Made by a program: the position numbers and the translations under genes. This document shows, piece by piece, positions 5,255-5,276 of a DNA stretch of 5,276 bases (within the stretch, counting starts at the first letter, position 1; the number at the start of each line of letters is the position of its first letter). This DNA is from Natronomonas sp. (GTDB lineage Archaea; Halobacteriota; Halobacteria; Halobacteriales; Haloarculaceae): the NCBI GenBank assembly GCA_007121575.1, contig SKKJ01000327.1, forward strand, positions 1-5,276, given 5' to 3'. The notes under the pieces were generated by a model. The model searched no databases, was not told the origin of the DNA, and saw nothing but the letters and a program-made list of their open reading frames with translations.

Positions 5255-5276
5255 ATGAATATATCACGGATTCTTC
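5255..5276 (+). CDS. Possible first codons of a gene running off the right edge
   Basis: The ATG at 5255 opens MNISRIL before the window ends. An AT-rich stretch (5212-5228) containing TTACTAT lies about 27 bases upstream, which would fit a leaderless start. An alternative ATG at 5227 (MSVPALSPSDEYITDS, another frame) is also open to the edge but has no promoter or ribosome site at a good distance. With so few codons neither can be confirmed. Confidence 0.2.

Overview
The window looks like a chromosomal segment of a halophilic archaeon (class Halobacteria). The proteins are acidic and rich in Asp, Glu, Arg and Ala. Gaps between genes are AT-rich, and several starts have a TATA-like box about 27 bases upstream and no Shine-Dalgarno sequence, which is typical of leaderless haloarchaeal transcripts. 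One product carries a twin-arginine export signal. The genus cannot be fixed from the sequence alone.

Layout from left to right. Positions 1-1151 (minus strand) hold the N-terminal 383 codons of an assimilatory ferredoxin-dependent nitrite/sulfite reductase family protein, cut off by the left edge. A 458-base gap without a convincing gene follows; it holds a 12-bp direct repeat and an 8-bp inverted repeat. Position 1610 starts a small carboxymuconolactone decarboxylase (CMD/AhpD-like) protein on the plus strand. It converges, across a 45-base gap with a GC-rich hairpin, on an aldo/keto reductase (2024-3016, minus). The reductase is divergent from a D-2-hydroxyacid dehydrogenase (3144-4082, plus), and the two share a 127-base promoter region. 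A 231-base AT-rich gap packed with inverted repeats then precedes an orphan Tat-secreted protein (4314-5108, plus). The last 168 bases hold a weak hairpin and possibly the first codons of another gene.

The central genes are ordinary redox housekeeping: two NAD(P)-dependent carbonyl/2-oxoacid reductases transcribed back to back, plus a small CMD-fold protein. No pathway linking all of them is evident. Nitrite reduction is a separate nitrogen-assimilation function.

No mobile element, CRISPR array, tRNA or rRNA was seen, and no clearly new multi-gene system. The items most worth a second look are the cluster of inverted repeats in front of the unrecognised Tat protein, that protein itself, an 11-bp perfect stem inside the first 22 codons of the nitrite reductase gene, and the repeats in the 1152-1609 gap.
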